A stretch of 64,000 nt of DNA from Nematostella vectensis (GCF_932526225.1 NC_064045.1:16240442-16304441); one strand, 5' to 3'. Shown: positions 38,092 through 52,381, counted from the first letter of the stretch. The notes: generated from the sequence alone by a model not told the origin. Made by a program: numbers and translations.

Positions 38092-40095
38092 TATTTAAAA
38101 AGAACTACTGTAAGTAATTAGAGTGGTTTTCATTAACCCGTGAAACAAAGTGTGATAGTTAAACGGTAATAGTTAGTAAAACACAAAAAAGAACAATAGA
38201 ATCAGATCACCACAAAGTGTAATACGCTAAAGCGTAGTTCACGGGTTAATGAAGGTTTTGACATTTCAACCTTACATCCACATGAAAGTAATGCCTAATA
38301 TCGAGTGCCCTACAGTAAGTGTTTTGCAGTCAAGTTGTTTTCTGTTAGTAGGTAAAAAAATATTCTAAATAATAGTAATCATAGCTATGGTCACCACTTA
38401 CACATATAGAACTTGTAATGAAAAGAAAGAAAAAATATATATATATATGCAGTCAAACAACAGAATTGCATGATAACCTTGAATATATTGAATAAAGGAC
38501 TGCAAAAAAACATCTTTTATACTAGTTGCTTGAATTGACCCTTGGCTATTTTTAGCTGAATTCTCCTCCCCCTCTAAAAAAGAAAATAATAATAATAATA
38601 ATAGAACAAAACTAAAAAGAAAACAAACACAACAGAGACCCCCACCAACAATTTTGATTTTTTTTACTTTCCTTTAAAAGGGGAGTGTCATGGTTAAGAG
38701 ATTTGCAATAGCTCTAGAGCCCTGACACAATGAACTTCAGTGAAATTCTAATACTGACTTATGAGCTTTTGGTACATGTGGGAGACTTTAAACAAAACAA
38801 AAATAATGACCACAAACTGTCCATTAACATAGTTTTCAATATAATATTGCATATTATTTAATAAGGTATTGACAGCTTTTAAAAAGTTCAACTGTTTGTA
38901 GACACTTAAAAGCCTACAATAAACACTGACTCCAGACATGCGCAGTACTATGCTGCTGCCCCTTTAAAGTAAAATACAGCTTTACTTAGTCAGCGTAGAC
39001 AATATTGCGGATTTTGTCAATATTCTAATATGAATATGCCAATATTCTCCCCCCTTACGTCTTTATTTCTATTTATTTTATGATTTTCACATGATACCAA
39101 AACAGCGTCTTTTTTCTTCGCTAATTTGATGTCATGTGCACAATAAAAGAGATGCGCCCGTGCGCATGGCGAGTCCCCAAGGGACCCAAGACGCCCAAAT
39201 AGACCTCTATGTTTTGTCATCCACAATCTCGGCTAGCTGTGCGTGGCGTAACCGTATTACAGGCCTGGGATCCTGGTTATTGTCCTCCCCATTAATGCGC
39301 GGGTTGGGATAACCTTGCAAGAGTGTTGTACAGCATATTCGCTCGGAAATATCGGTGCTTGGGGCCTTCGGGTTCTTTACAGCCTTCCGTAAAAGCCTTG
39401 TGCTGCCATACCGATTGGGTAATCCGTATGTATGGTTTCCGTTTTGTTCTTAAGACCGGGTTCGATCCCAGGCCAATGGGCTTTTTTTTTATTCGTTTTC
39501 TTTCTTTGTGCTTGCCCCCCCTAATCCTGATTGGTTTTGCGCAAAAATAATAAAAAAAGTGAGTTTGCAAAATAAGCTTGCTGGATTTATTGATTATATG
39601 TATTCAATTTGTTCCTAGGAAGTTAACAAAAAACACAAAGCAAAGAGTTTGAGAAAGTAAACAAGTATGTGAACTTTAATGTTCTATTTGAAGGGGTGCA
39701 TTTTGTACAGGGAAGCATACATAGAATGCTTAACTGGTGGAGAGGGAAGAGGTAAAAGTTTATTGAGCATAATTTCAACAATAGCAGGGGGAAGAGAGGG
39801 GCACTCTCTTCATACAATATTGCAGTTGTTACCTATTATTAAATAAGTTTGTAACATGTCTTTGTTTATTAAGCAAGGTCTATTTCTGAGACAAGCAAAC
39901 TCAAGTAAGGCTGTTGAAATAACAGGTGAGTGTTAAAAGAAAAACAATTATCTGATTAGAAAACTACTGTAGATTCCTTTGCACCAAAATAAGAACAAAC
40001 TTCATTTTGTTTGTTATTTATGAGGAACGAGATGAGCTCTACAAAGCCATAAAGAAATATGTATTGCTCATCTAAATTATACAAGTAAATGATAA
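38092..40095 (+). repeat. Array unit 20
   Basis: A box 39244-39254, B box 39459-39469. The T6 tract upstream of the RNA gene is changed to tgtttt, the pre-A-box sequence reads cggctagctg, and gttcttaagacc precedes the B box. All of these are shared with unit 22. It has aaaaataatgac near 38803. Confidence 0.95.
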
Positions 40096-42103
40096 TATTT
40101 AAAAAGAACTACTGTAAGTAATTAGAGTGGTTTTCATTAACCCGTGAAACAAAGTGTGATAGTTAAACGGTAATAGTTAGTAAAACACAAAAAAGAACAA
40201 TAGAATCAGATCACCACAAAGTGTAATACGCTAAAGCGTAGTTCACGGGTTAATGAAGGTTTTGACATTTCAACCTTACATCCACATGAAAGTAATGCCT
40301 AATATCGAGTGCCCTACAGTAAGTGTTTTGCAGTCAAGTTGTTTTCTGTTAGTAGGTAAAAAAATATTCTAAATAATAGTAATCATAGCTATGGTCACCA
40401 CTTACACATATAGAACTTGTAATGAAAAGAAAGAAAAAAAAATATATATATATATGCAGTCAAACAACAGAATTGCATGATAACCTTGAATATATTGAAT
40501 AAAGGGCTGCAAAAAAACATCTTTTATACTAGTTGCTTGAATTGACCCTTGGCTATTTTTAGCTGAATTCCCCTCCCCCTCTAAAAAAGAAAATAATAAT
40601 AATAATAATAGAACAAAACTAAAAAGAAAACAAACACAACAGAGACCCCCACCAACAATTTTGATTTTTTTTACTTTCCTTTAAAAGGGGAGTGTCATGG
40701 TTAAGAGATTTGCAATAGCTCTTGAGCCCTGACACAATGAACTTCAGTGAAATTCTAATACTGACTTATGAGCTTTTGGTACATGTGGGAGACTTTAAAC
40801 AAAACAAAAAAAATGACCACAAACTGTCCATTAACATAGTTTTCAATATAATATTGCATATTATTTAATAAGGTATTGACAGCTTTTAAAAAGTTCAACT
40901 GTTTGTAGACACTTAAAAGCCTACAATAAACACTGACTCCAGACATGCGCAGTACTATGCTGCTGCCCCTTTAAAGTAAAATACAGCTTTACTTAGTCAG
41001 CGTAGACAATATTGCGGATTTTGTCAATATTCTAATATGAATATGCCAATATTCTCCCCCCTTACGTCTTTATTTCTATTTATTTTATGATTTTCACATG
41101 ATACCAAAACAGCGTCTTTTTTCTTCGCTATTTTGATGTCATGTGCACAATAAAAGAGATGCGCCCGTGCGCATGGCGAGTCCCCAAGGGACCCAAGACG
41201 CCCAAATAGACCTCTATTTTTTGTCATCCACAATCTCGGCGAGCTGTGCGTGGCGTAACCGTATTACAGGCCTGGGATCCTGGTTATTGTCCTCCCCATT
41301 AATGCGCGGGTTGGGATAACCTTGCAAGAGTGTTGTACAGCATATTCGCTCGGAAATATCGGTGCTTGGGGCCTTCGGGTTCTTTACAGCCTTCCGTAAA
41401 AGCCTTGTGCTGCCATACCGATTGGGTAATCCGTATGTATGGTTTCCGTTTTGTTCTTCAGACCGGGTTCGATCCCAGGCCAATGGGCTTTTTTTTTATT
41501 CGTTTTCTTTCTTTGTGCTTGCCCCCCCTAATCCTGATTGGTTTTGCGCAAAAATAATAAAAAAAAGTGAGTTTGCAAAATAAGCTTGCTGGATTTATTG
41601 ATTATATGTATTCAATTTGTTCCTAGGAAGTTAACAAAAAACACAAAGCAAAGAGTTTGAGGAAGTAAACAAGTATGTGAACTTTAATGTTCTATTTGAA
41701 GGGGTGCATTTTGTACAGGGAAGCATACATAGAATGCTTAACTGGTGGAGAGGGAAGAGGTAAAAGTTTATTGAGCATAATTTCAACAATAGCAGGGGGA
41801 AGAGAGGGGCACTCTCTTCATACAATATTGCAGTTGTTACCTATTATTAAATAAGTTTGTAACATGTCTTTGTTTATTAAGCAAGGTCTATTTCTGAGAC
41901 AAGCAAACTCAAGTAAGGCTGTTGAAATAACAGGTGAGTGTTAAAAGAAAAACAATTATCTGATTAGAAAACTACTGTAGATTCCTTTGCACCAAAATAA
42001 GAACAAACTTCATTTTGTTTGTTATTTATGAGGAACGAGATGAGCTCTACAAAGCCATAAAGAAATATGTATTGCTCATCTAAATTATACAAGTAAATGA
42101 TAA
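40096..42103 (+). repeat. Array unit 21
   Basis: A box 41251-41261, B box 41466-41476. It has agggctgc, ctcttgagccc and cgctattttgat of the unit 17/19 type in its left part, but standard cgttttcttt after the terminator. Confidence 0.95.
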
Positions 42104-44107
42104 TATTTAAAAAGAACTACTGTAAGTAATTAGAGTGGTTTTCATTAACCCGTGAAACAAAGTGTGATAGTTAAACGGTAATAGTTAGTAAAACACAAAA
42201 AAGAACAATAGAATCAGATCACCACAAAGTGTAATACGCTAAAGCGTAGTTCACGGGTTAATGAAGGTTTTGACATTTCAACCTTACATCCACATGAAAG
42301 TAATGCCTAATATCGAGTGCCCTACAGTAAGTGTTTTGCAGTCAAGTTGTTTTCTGTTAGTAGGTAAAAAAATATTCTAAATAATAGTAATCATAGCTAT
42401 GGTCACCACTTACACATATAGAACTTGTAATGAAAAGAAAGAAAAAATATATATATATATGCAGTCAAACAACAGAATTGCATGATAACCTTGAATATAT
42501 TGAATAAAGGACTGCAAAAAAACATCTTTTATACTAGTTGCTTGAATTGACCCTTGGCTATTTTTAGCTGAATTCTCCTCCCCCTCTAAAAAAGAAAATA
42601 ATAATAATAATAATAGAACAAAACTAAAAAGAAAACAAACACAACAGAGACCCCCACCAACAATTTTGATTTTTTTTACTTTCCTTTAAAAGGGGAGTGT
42701 CATGGTTAAGAGATTTGCAATAGCTCTAGAGCCCTGACACAATGAACTTCAGTGAAATTCTAATACTGACTTATGAGCTTTTGGTACATGTGGGAGACTT
42801 TAAACAAAACAAAAATAATGACCACAAACTGTCCATTAACATAGTTTTCAATATAATATTGCATATTATTTAATAAGGTATTGACAGCTTTTAAAAAGTT
42901 CAACTGTTTGTAGACACTTAAAAGCCTACAATAAACACTGACTCCAGACATGCGCAGTACTATGCTGCTGCCCCTTTAAAGTAAAATACAGCTTTACTTA
43001 GTCAGCGTAGACAATATTGCGGATTTTGTCAATATTCTAATATGAATATGCCAATATTCTCCCCCCTTACGTCTTTATTTCTATTTATTTTATGATTTTC
43101 ACATGATACCAAAACAGCGTCTTTTTTCTTCGCTAATTTGATGTCATGTGCACAATAAAAGAGATGCGCCCGTGCGCATGGCGAGTCCCCAAGGGACCCA
43201 AGACGCCCAAATAGACCTCTATGTTTTGTCATCCACAATCTCGGCTAGCTGTGCGTGGCGTAACCGTATTACAGGCCTGGGATCCTGGTTATTGTCCTCC
43301 CCATTAATGCGCGGGTTGGGATAACCTTGCAAGAGTGTTGTACAGCATATTCGCTCGGAAATATCGGTGCTTGGGGCCTTCGGGTTCTTTACAGCCTTCC
43401 GTAAAAGCCTTGTGCTGCCATACCGATTGGGTAATCCGTATGTATGGTTTCCGTTTTGTTCTTAAGACCGGGTTCGATCCCAGGCCAATGGGCTTTTTTT
43501 TTATTCGTTTTCTTTCTTTGTGCTTGCCCCCCCTAATCCTGATTGGTTTTGCGCAAAAATAATAAAAAAAGTGAGTTTGCAAAATAAGCTTGCTGGATTT
43601 ATTGATTATATGTATTCAATTTGTTCCTAGGAAGTTAACAAAAAACACAAAGCAAAGAGTTTGAGAAAGTAAACAAGTATGTGAACTTTAATGTTCTATT
43701 TGAAGGGGTGCATTTTGTACAGGGAAGCATACATAGAATGCTTAACTGGTGGAGAGGGAAGAGGTAAAAGTTTATTGAGCATAATTTCAACAATAGCAGG
43801 GGGAAGAGAGGGGCACTCTCTTCATACAATATTGCAGTTGTTACCTATTATTAAATAAGTTTGTAACATGTCTTTGTTTATTAAGCAAGGTCTATTTCTG
43901 AGACAAGCAAACTCAAGTAAGGCTGTTGAAATAACAGGTGAGTGTTAAAAGAAAAACAATTATCTGATTAGAAAACTACTGTAGATTCCTTTGCACCAAA
44001 ATAAGAACAAACTTCATTTTGTTTGTTATTTATGAGGAACGAGATGAGCTCTACAAAGCCATAAAGAAATATGTATTGCTCATCTAAATTATACAAGTAA
44101 ATGATAA
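42104..44107 (+). repeat. Array unit 22
   Basis: A box 43256-43266, B box 43471-43481. It is a near-duplicate of unit 20 at a 4012-bp offset, including the disrupted T6 tract. Confidence 0.95.
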
Positions 44108-46119
44108 TATTTAAAAAGAACTACTGTAAGTAATTAGAGTGGTTTTCATTAACCCGTGAAACAAAGTGTGATAGTTAAACGGTAATAGTTAGTAAAACAC
44201 AAAAAAGAACAATAGAATCAGATCACCACAAAGTGTAATACGCTAAAGCGTAGTTCACGGGTTAATGAAGGTTTTGACATTTCAACCTTACATCCACATG
44301 AAAGTAATGCCTAATATCGAGTGCCCTACAGTAAGTGTTTTGCAGTCAAGTTGTTTTCTGTTAGTAGGTAAAAAAATATTCTAAATAATAGTAATCATAG
44401 CTATGGTCACCACTTACACATATAGAACTTGTAATGAAAAGAAAGAAAAAATATATATATATGCAGTCAAACAACAGAATTGCATGATAACCTTGAATAT
44501 ATTGAATAAAGGACTGCAAAAAAACATATTTTATACTAGTTGCTTGAATTGACCCTTGGCTATTTTGAGCTGAATTCTCCTCCCCCTTTAAAAAAGAAAA
44601 TAATAATAATAATAATAATAATAATAGAACAAAACTAAAAAGAAAACAAACACAACAGAGACCCCCACCAACAATTTTGATTTTTTTTACTTTCCTTTAA
44701 AAGGGGAGTGTCATGGTTAAGAGATTTGCAATAGCTCTAGAGCCCTGACACAATGAACTTCAGTGAAATTCTAATACTGACTTATGAGCTTTTGGTACAT
44801 GTGGGAGACTTTAAACAAAACAAAAATAATGACCACAAACTGTCCATTAACATAGTTTTCAATATAATATTGCATATTATTTAATAAGGTATTGACAGCT
44901 TTTAAAATGTTCAACTGTTTGTAGACACTTAAAAGCCTACAATAAACACTGACTCCAGACATGCGCAGTACTATGCTGCTGCCCCTTTAAAGTAAAATAC
45001 AGCTTTACTTAGTCAGCGTAGACAATATTGCGGATTTTGTCAATATTCTAATATGAATATGCCAATATTCTCCCCCCTTACGTCTTTATTTCTATTTATT
45101 TTATGATTTTCACATGATACCAAAACAGCGTCTTTTTTCTTTGCTAATTTGATGTCATGTGCACAATAAAAGAGATGCGCCCGTGCGCATGGCGAGTCCC
45201 CAAGGGACCCAAGACGCCCAAATAGACCTCTATTTTTTGTCATCCACAATCTCGGCGAGCTGTGCGTGGCGTAACCGTATTACAGGCCTGGGATCCTGGT
45301 TATTGTCCTCCCCATTAATGCGCGGGTTGGGATAACCTTGCAAGAGTGTGGTACAGCATATTCGCTCGGAAATATCGGTGCTTGGGGCCTTCGGGTTCTT
45401 TACAGCCTTCCGTAAAAGCCTTGTGCTGCCATACCGATTGGGTAATCCGTATGTATGGTTTCCGTTTTGTTCTTCAGACCGGGTTCGATCCCAGGCCAAT
45501 GGGCTTTTTTTTTATTCGTTTTCTTTCTTTGTGCTTGCCCCCCCTAATCCTGATTGGTTTTGCGCAAAAATAATAAAAAAAAGTGAGTTTGCAAAATAAG
45601 CTTGCTGGATTTATTGATTATATGTATTCAATTTGTTCCTAGGAAGTTAACAAAAAACACAAAGCAAAGAGTTTGAGGAAGTAAACAAGTATGTGAACTT
45701 TAATGTTCTATTTGAAGGGGTGCATTTTGTACAGGGAAGCATACATAGAATGCTTAACTGGTGGAGAGGGAAGAGGTAAAAGTTTATTGAGCATAATTTC
45801 AACAATAGCAGGGGGAAGAGAGGGGCACTCTCTTCATACAATATTGCAGTTGTTACCTATTATTAAATAAGTTTGTAACATGTCTTTGTTTATTAAGCAA
45901 GGTCTATTTCTGAGACAAGCAAACTCAAGTAAGGCTGTTGAAATAACAGGTGAGTGTTAAAAGAAAAACAATTATCTGATTAGAAAACTACTGTAGATTC
46001 CTTTGCACCAAAATAAGAACAAACTTCATTTTGTTTGTTATTTATGAGGAACGAGATGAGCTCTACAAAGCCATAAAGAAATATGTATTGCTCATCTAAA
46101 TTATACAAGTAAATGATAA
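44108..46119 (+). repeat. Array unit 23
   Basis: A box 45267-45277, B box 45482-45492. It is the longest unit, owing to an expanded (AAT)n tract near 44600-44625. Private changes are ttaaaatgttc, ctttgctaatt and gagtgtggtac; the last lies just upstream of the second RNA hairpin. Confidence 0.95.
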
Positions 46120-48123
46120 TATTTAAAAAGAACTACTGTAAGTAATTAGAGTGGTTTTCATTAACCCGTGAAACAAGGTGTGATAGTTAAACGGTAATAG
46201 TTAGTAAAACACAAAAAGAACAATAGAATCAGATCACCACAAAGTGTAATACTGTAAAGCGTAGTTCACGGGTTAATGAAGGTTTTGACATTTCAACCTT
46301 ACATCCACATGAAAGTAATGCCTAATATCGAGCGCCCTACAGTAAGTGTTTTGCAGTCAAGTTGTTTTCTGTTAGTAGGTAAAAAAATATTCTAAATAAT
46401 AGTAATCATAGCTATGGTCACCACTTACACATATAGAACTTGTAATGAAAAGAAAGAAAAAATATATATATATATGCAGTCAAACAACAGAATTGCATGA
46501 TAACCTTGAATATATTGAATAAAGGACTGCAAAAAAACATCTTTTATACTAGTTGCTTGAATTGGCCCTTGGCTATTTTTAGCTGAATTCTCCTCCCCCT
46601 CTAAAAAAGAAAATAATAATAATAATAATAGAACAAAACTAAAAAGAAAACAAACACAACAGAGACCCCCACCAACAATTTTGATTTTTTTTACTTTCCT
46701 TTAAAAGGGGAGTGTCATGGTTAAGAGATTTGCAATAGCTCTAGAGCCCTGACACAATGAACTTCAGTGAAATTCTAATACTGACTTATGAGCTTTTGGT
46801 ACATGTGGGAGACTTTAAACAAAACAAAAAAAATGACCACAAACTGTCCATTAACATAGTTTTCAATGTAATATTGCATATTATTTAATAAGGTATTGAC
46901 AGCTTTTAAAAAGTTCAACTGTTTGTAGACACTTAAAAGCCTACAATAAACACTGACTCCAGACATGCGCAGTACTATGCTGCTGCCCCTTTAAAGTAAA
47001 ATACAGCTTTACTTAGACAGCGTAGACAATATTGCGGATTTTGTCAATATTCTAATATGAATATGCCAATATTCTCCCCCCTTACGTCTTTATTTCTATT
47101 TATTTTATGATTTTCACATGATACCAAAACAGCGTCTTTTTTCTTCGCTAATTTGATGTCATGTGCACAATAAAAGAGATGCGCCCGTGCGCATGGCGAG
47201 TCCCCAAGGGACCCAAGACGCCCAAATAGACCTCTATTTTTTGTCATCCACAATCTCGGCTAGCTGTGCGTGGCGTAACCGTATTACAGGCCTGGGATCC
47301 TGGTTATTGTCCTCCCCATTAATGCGCGGGTTGGGATAACCTTGCAAGAGTGTTGTACAGCATATTCGCTCGGAAATATCGGTGCTTGGGGCCTTCGGGT
47401 TCTTTACAGCCTTCCGTAAAAGCCTTGTGCTGCCATACCGATTGGGTAATCCGTATGTATGGTTTCCGTTTTGTTCTTCAGACCGGGTTCGATCCCAGGC
47501 CAATGGGCTTTTTTTTTATTCGTTTTCTTTCTTTGTGCTTGCCCCCCCTAATCCTGATTGGTTTTGCGCAAAAATAATAAAAAAAAGTGAGCTTGCAAAA
47601 TAAGCTTGCTGGATTTATTGATTATATGTATTCAATTTGTTCCTAGGAAGTTAACAAAAAACACAAAGCAAAGAGTTTGAGGAAGTAAACAAGTATGTGA
47701 ACTTTAATGTTCTATTTGAAGGGGTGCATTTTGTACAGGGAAGCATACATAGAATGCTTAACTGGTGGAGAGGGAAGAGGTAAAAGTTTATTGAGCATAA
47801 TTTCAACAATAGCAGGGGGAAGAGAGGGGCACTCTCTTCATACAATATTGCAGTTGTTACCTATTATTAAATAAGTTTGTAACATGTTTTTTTTTTTAAG
47901 CAAGGTCTATTTCTGAGACAAGCAAACTCAAGTAAGGCTGTTGAAATAACAGGTGAGTGTTAAAAGAAAAACAATTATCTGATTAGAAAACTACTGTAGA
48001 TTCCTTTGCACCAAAATAAGAACAAACTTCATTTTTGTTTGTTATTTATGAGGAACGAGATGAGCTCTACAAAGCCATAAAGAAATATGTATTGATCATC
48101 TAATTTATACAAGTAAATGATAA
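46120..48123 (+). repeat. Array unit 24
   Basis: A box 47271-47281, B box 47486-47496. It has cggctagctg before the A box like units 20 and 22, but an intact T6. It has actgtaaagcg in the inverted-repeat module, which breaks the inner hairpin, and a T-run replacement near 47887. Confidence 0.95.
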
Positions 48124-50129
48124 TATTAAAAAAGAACTACTGTAAGTAATTAGAGTGGTTTTCATTAACCCGTGAAAAAAAGTGTGATAGTTAAACGGTA
48201 ATAGTTAGTAAAACACAAAAAAGAACAATAGAATCAGATCACCACAAAGTGTAATACGCTAAAGCGTAGTTCACGGGTTAATGAAGGTTTTGACATTTCA
48301 ACCTTACATCCACATGAAAGTAATGCCTAATATCGAGTGCCCTACAGTAAGTGTTTTGCAGTCAAGTTGTTTTCTGTTAGTAGGTAAAAAAAAAACTAAA
48401 TAATAGTAATCATAGCTATGGTCACCACTTACACATATAGAACTTGTAATGAAAAAAAAGAAAATATATATATATATATATATGCAGTCAAACAACAGAA
48501 TTGCATGATAACCTTGAATATATTGAATAAAGGACTGCAAAAAAACATCTTTTGTACTAGTTGCTTGAATTGACCCTTGGCTATTTTTAGCTGAATTCCC
48601 CTCCCCCTCTAAAAAAGAAAATAATAATAATAATAGAACAAAACTAAAAAGAAAACAAACACAACAGAGACCCCCACCAACAATTTTGATTTTTTTTACT
48701 TTCCTTTAAAAGGGGAGTGTCATGGTTAAGAGATTTGCAATAGCTCTAGAGCCCTGACACAATGAACTTCAGTGAAATTCTAATACTGACTTATGAGCTT
48801 TTGGTACATGTGGGAGACTTTAAACAAAACAAAAAAAATGACCACAAACTGTCCATTAACATAGTTTTCAATATAATATTGCATATTATTTAATAAGGTA
48901 TTGACAGCTTTTAAAAAGTTCAACTGTTTGTAGACACTTAAACGACTACAATAATCACTGACTCCAGACATGCGCAGTACTATGTTGCTGCCCCTTTAAA
49001 GTAAAATACAGCTTTCTTTAGTCAGCGTAGACAAAATTGCGGATTTTGTCAATATTCTAATATGAAGATGTCAATATTCTCCCCCCTTACCTCTTTATTT
49101 CTATTCATTTTATGATTTTCACATGATACCAAAACAGCGTCTTTTTTCTTCGCTAATTTGATGTCATGTCCACAATAAAAGAGATGCGCCCGTGCGCATG
49201 GCGAGTCCCCAAGGGACCCAAGACGCCCAAATAGACCTCTATTTTTTGTCATCCACAATCTCGGCGAGCTGTGCGTGGCGTAACCGTATTACAGGCCTGG
49301 GATCCTGGTTATTGTCCTCCCCATTAATGCGCGGGTTGGGATAACCTTGCAAGAGTGTTGTACAGCATATTCGCTCGGAAATATCGGTGCTTGGGGCCTT
49401 CGGGTTCTTTACAGCCTTCCGTAAAAGCCTTGTGCTGCCATACCGATTGGGTAATCCGTATGTATGGTTTCCGTTTTCTTCTTCAGACCGGGTTCGATCC
49501 CAGGCCAATGGGCTTTTTTTTTATTCGTTTTCTTTCTTTGTGCTTGACCCCCCTAATCCTGATTGGTTTTGCGCAAAAATAATAAAAAAAAAGTGAGTTT
49601 GCAAAATAAGCTTGCTAGATTTATTGATTATATGTATTCAATTTGTTCCTAGGAAGTTAACAAAAAACACAAAGCAAAGAGTTTGAGGAAGTAAACAAGT
49701 ATGTGAACTTTAATGTTCTATTTGAAGGGGTGCATTTTGTACAGGGAAGCATACATAGAATGCTTAACTGGTGGAGAGGGAAGAGGTAAAAGTTTATTGA
49801 GCATAATTTCAACAATAGCAGGGGGAAGAGAGGGGCACTCTCTTCATACAATATTGCAGTTGTTACCTATTATTAAATAAGTTTGTAACATGTCTTTGTT
49901 TATTAAGCAAGGTCTATTTCTGAGACAAGCAAACTCAAGTAAGGCTGTTGAAATAACAGGTGAGTGTTAAAAGAAAAACAATTATCTGATTAGAAAACTA
50001 CTGTAGATTCCTTTGCACCAAAATAAGAACAAACTTCATTTTGTTTGTTATTTATGAGGAACGAGATGAGCTCTACAAAGCCATAAAGAAATATGTATTG
50101 CTCATCTAAATTATACAAGTAAATGATAA
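48124..50129 (+). repeat. Array unit 25 (divergent subtype)
   Basis: A box 49276-49286, B box 49491-49501. It is of the unit 3/10/12 subtype, with private changes aaacgactac, ttacctcttt and gtccacaataaa. It is the last uninterrupted unit before the TTAA transposon. Confidence 0.95.
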
Positions 50130-50709
50130 TATTTAAAAAGAACTACTGTAAGTAATTAGAGTGGTTTTTATTAACCCGTGAAACAAAGTGTGATAGTTAA
50201 ACGGTAATAGTTAGTAAAACACAAAAAAGAACAATAGAATCAGATCACCACAAAGTGTAATACGCTAAAGCGTAGTTCACGGGTTAATGAAGGTTTTGAC
50301 ATTTCAACCTTACATCCACATGAAAGTAATGCCTAATATCGAGTGCCCTACAGTAAGTGTTTTGCAGTCAAGTTGTTTTCTGTTAGTAGGTAAAAAAATA
50401 TTCTAAATAATAGTAATCATAGCTATGGTCACCACTTACACATATAGAACTTGTAATGAAAAGAAAGAAAAAATATATATATATGCAGTCAAACAACAGA
50501 ATTGCATGATAACCTTGAATATATTGAATAAAGGACTGCAAAAAAACATCTTTTATACTAGTTGCTTGAATTGACCCTTGGCTATTTTTAGCTGAATTCT
50601 CCTCCCCCTCTAAAAAAGAAAATAATAATAATAATAATAGAACAAAACTAAAAAGAAAACAAACACAACAGAGACCCCCACCAACAATTTTGATTTTTTT
50701 TACTTTCCT

Positions 50710-50713
50710 TTAA
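50710..50713. repeat. TTAA target-site duplication, left
   Basis: TTAA within the array sequence ctttaa. The second copy is at 56630-56633, and uninterrupted units read cctttaaaagggg with a single TTAA. Confidence 0.9.
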
Positions 50714-51270
50714 GACCAGCGGTCTGAGTTCGTCAAGATTTCTCGGAAAAATGATGTTTGGGCGCCCTAGCTCAAAACTAAACTGGTTATAGGTATGGTT
50801 GACCTCAGTATACTGTGAAAGTTTGAAGCAATTTGGATAAATATTTTTGGTGATAGAAGCCGAAAAGTAATTTTTCGTCTCCCGCACCCGGATTTGAGAC
50901 AATTTCGTGGTTGTTAGAAAAAGACTAAAAACCGGTTCGCAACGCGTGATAAAACATTTGAAGCCTATATAAACCTAAAGAATAGATAATAAGGATTTCC
51001 CAGGCTGAAAGATAAGCTGTTTTGTCAGCACCTTATTATTTTACGCGATTTTATTTTATTTTATGTTTTTAGATGACTTTGAAAAGCCTTGAAATGATCG
51101 TGTAATATCGCCGATGAGATGTGGATTTGGCAAAAATGATTGCATTCATCGAAAAGAACATCATTTCTACCTTTGATATGTGAAATAAAATTTAGGGGCA
51201 AATAAAATCCGACTTTTTTACAAGCCGAAATATGACCCCCACTTGACCCTAATTATAAACAAATGCTGAC
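50714..51270 (+). repeat. Left terminal inverted repeat (~557 bp)
   Basis: It aligns in reverse orientation with 56073-56629 from the outer base to gcaaatgctgac-like sequence at its inner edge. Differences are scattered substitutions and small indels, which indicates some age since the arms were identical. Confidence 0.88.
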
Positions 51271-51925
51271 TACTGTATCGGGTTTTCCGTATTCAAACAA
51301 CGCCTTCAAATCTCCAGAAAAACAAGAAAGAGCGCTCAAATCAAAAGAAATATACTGTCGGCAATACTAAAATTTAATGGTAATAATTTCATAGCATTTA
51401 TTGCATTAAATTGCGATTTTTAGGCTCGCGTGATACTATTTTGTTTGCTGCCATGCATACGTAATTTTAAAAGCGTGACAAACAAAGCGACAAGCATTAA
51501 ATACCTCACCATGACTGCAATAAGACTTTTCTGATAATTACTTATTAAAAAGAAAAACGTCCAAAAGAAGAAAATGAGAGTTTTGCATGTTTTTATTTAA
51601 TTAACAAGCGATACTGACATAATTTTGTACAGTTTTAAATTGTAATTAAAGAAAAAGCTTGATCAAATTGTCAAAATTTGCTTATTTTCAAAGCCTTTGT
51701 TCAACTACAAATTTGATCAAATAAAAATACAAATTACGCAAGAACGCTGAGACATTTGCGATATTGAGGCCTCTCACCGTAAGCTGTTTTCCTTTTTAGT
51801 AAAAGAGAGTATTGAAGTGTAAAAACTTACTCTGGTCTTCACAACAGAACACAGGATTACCGACTCAGAAATCTATTTCATGTAACCATGAAAAAAATAT
51901 AATCAGGACCCAAGAAATCGTGGAT
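51271..51925. other. Internal transposon sequence, no gene seen
   Basis: AT-rich sequence between the left inverted repeat and the minus-strand reading frame. It would be the 3' flank of that frame; a TTTATT (AATAAA on the minus strand) near 51590 could serve as a poly-A signal. I see no other coding or repeat structure. Confidence 0.5.
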
Positions 51926-52309
51926 TTATTTTGCGCAACTACATCTTCGAATAACATCCAATAGCGTGGCTACAAAAGAAGCTTTGCGTCGGGTTGCTCC
52001 GGGCACTTGAAGCTCCAGCTCTTTGCAGATAGTGGGAAGGGTGGCCACTGAAAGAAAGGTGAGCCTGGACCTGGAGTACAAGTGGCACAAGTCGATGCCG
52101 TTCGCTTCTATTGGGTGATTTAGTCGGCATTCATCTAGGATGGCAGCTCTCGTACGGAAGTAGGCGGCTGCCTCCTCCGCAGCCTCTACTGCCTCCGCAC
52201 CCTGTGTTATTTTCGGGAAAAATACACCTGTACATGGCCCGGTAATAGGAACTCGCTGATTTAATCGGCGTTCCCCTGTATAGAGATGCAGCTTGTTGAT
52301 TCTATCACT
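51926..52309 (-). pseudogene. C-terminal coding fragment, SAP-like end (unrecognised protein)
   Basis: A minus-strand frame stays open for 127 codons from 52309 to a TAA at 51926-51928. It has no ATG near its start and is more GC-rich than its surroundings. The composition looks genuinely coding: an alanine/glutamate-rich helix-like stretch, then ECRLNHPIEANGID, then a segment containing LPTICKELELQV and RRKASFVATLL that resembles a SAP-type helix-loop-helix, ending CSCAK. A good splice acceptor (ctgcatctctatacag) sits at 52291-52276, so the true exon may be 52275-51926. It is probably the last exon of the transposon's own gene or of a captured host gene. I cannot name it. Confidence 0.45.
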
Positions 52310-52381
52310 TCATTCCCAATTAATGGTACACCCCCCTCCTCCCCCCGACTACTTTTTGGTGGTAGCCAAGCTTGCCGGGAA

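Noticed and set aside
1-50713. CRISPR array
   Set aside because: The repeats are 2 kb contiguous tandem units without spacers, in a eukaryotic context.
50648-50902. Frames in both terminal inverted repeats (SQIRVRETKNYFSAS type)
   Set aside because: They appear in mirror image in both arms, use non-ATG starts, and many differences between arms change amino acids. Not supported as genes.
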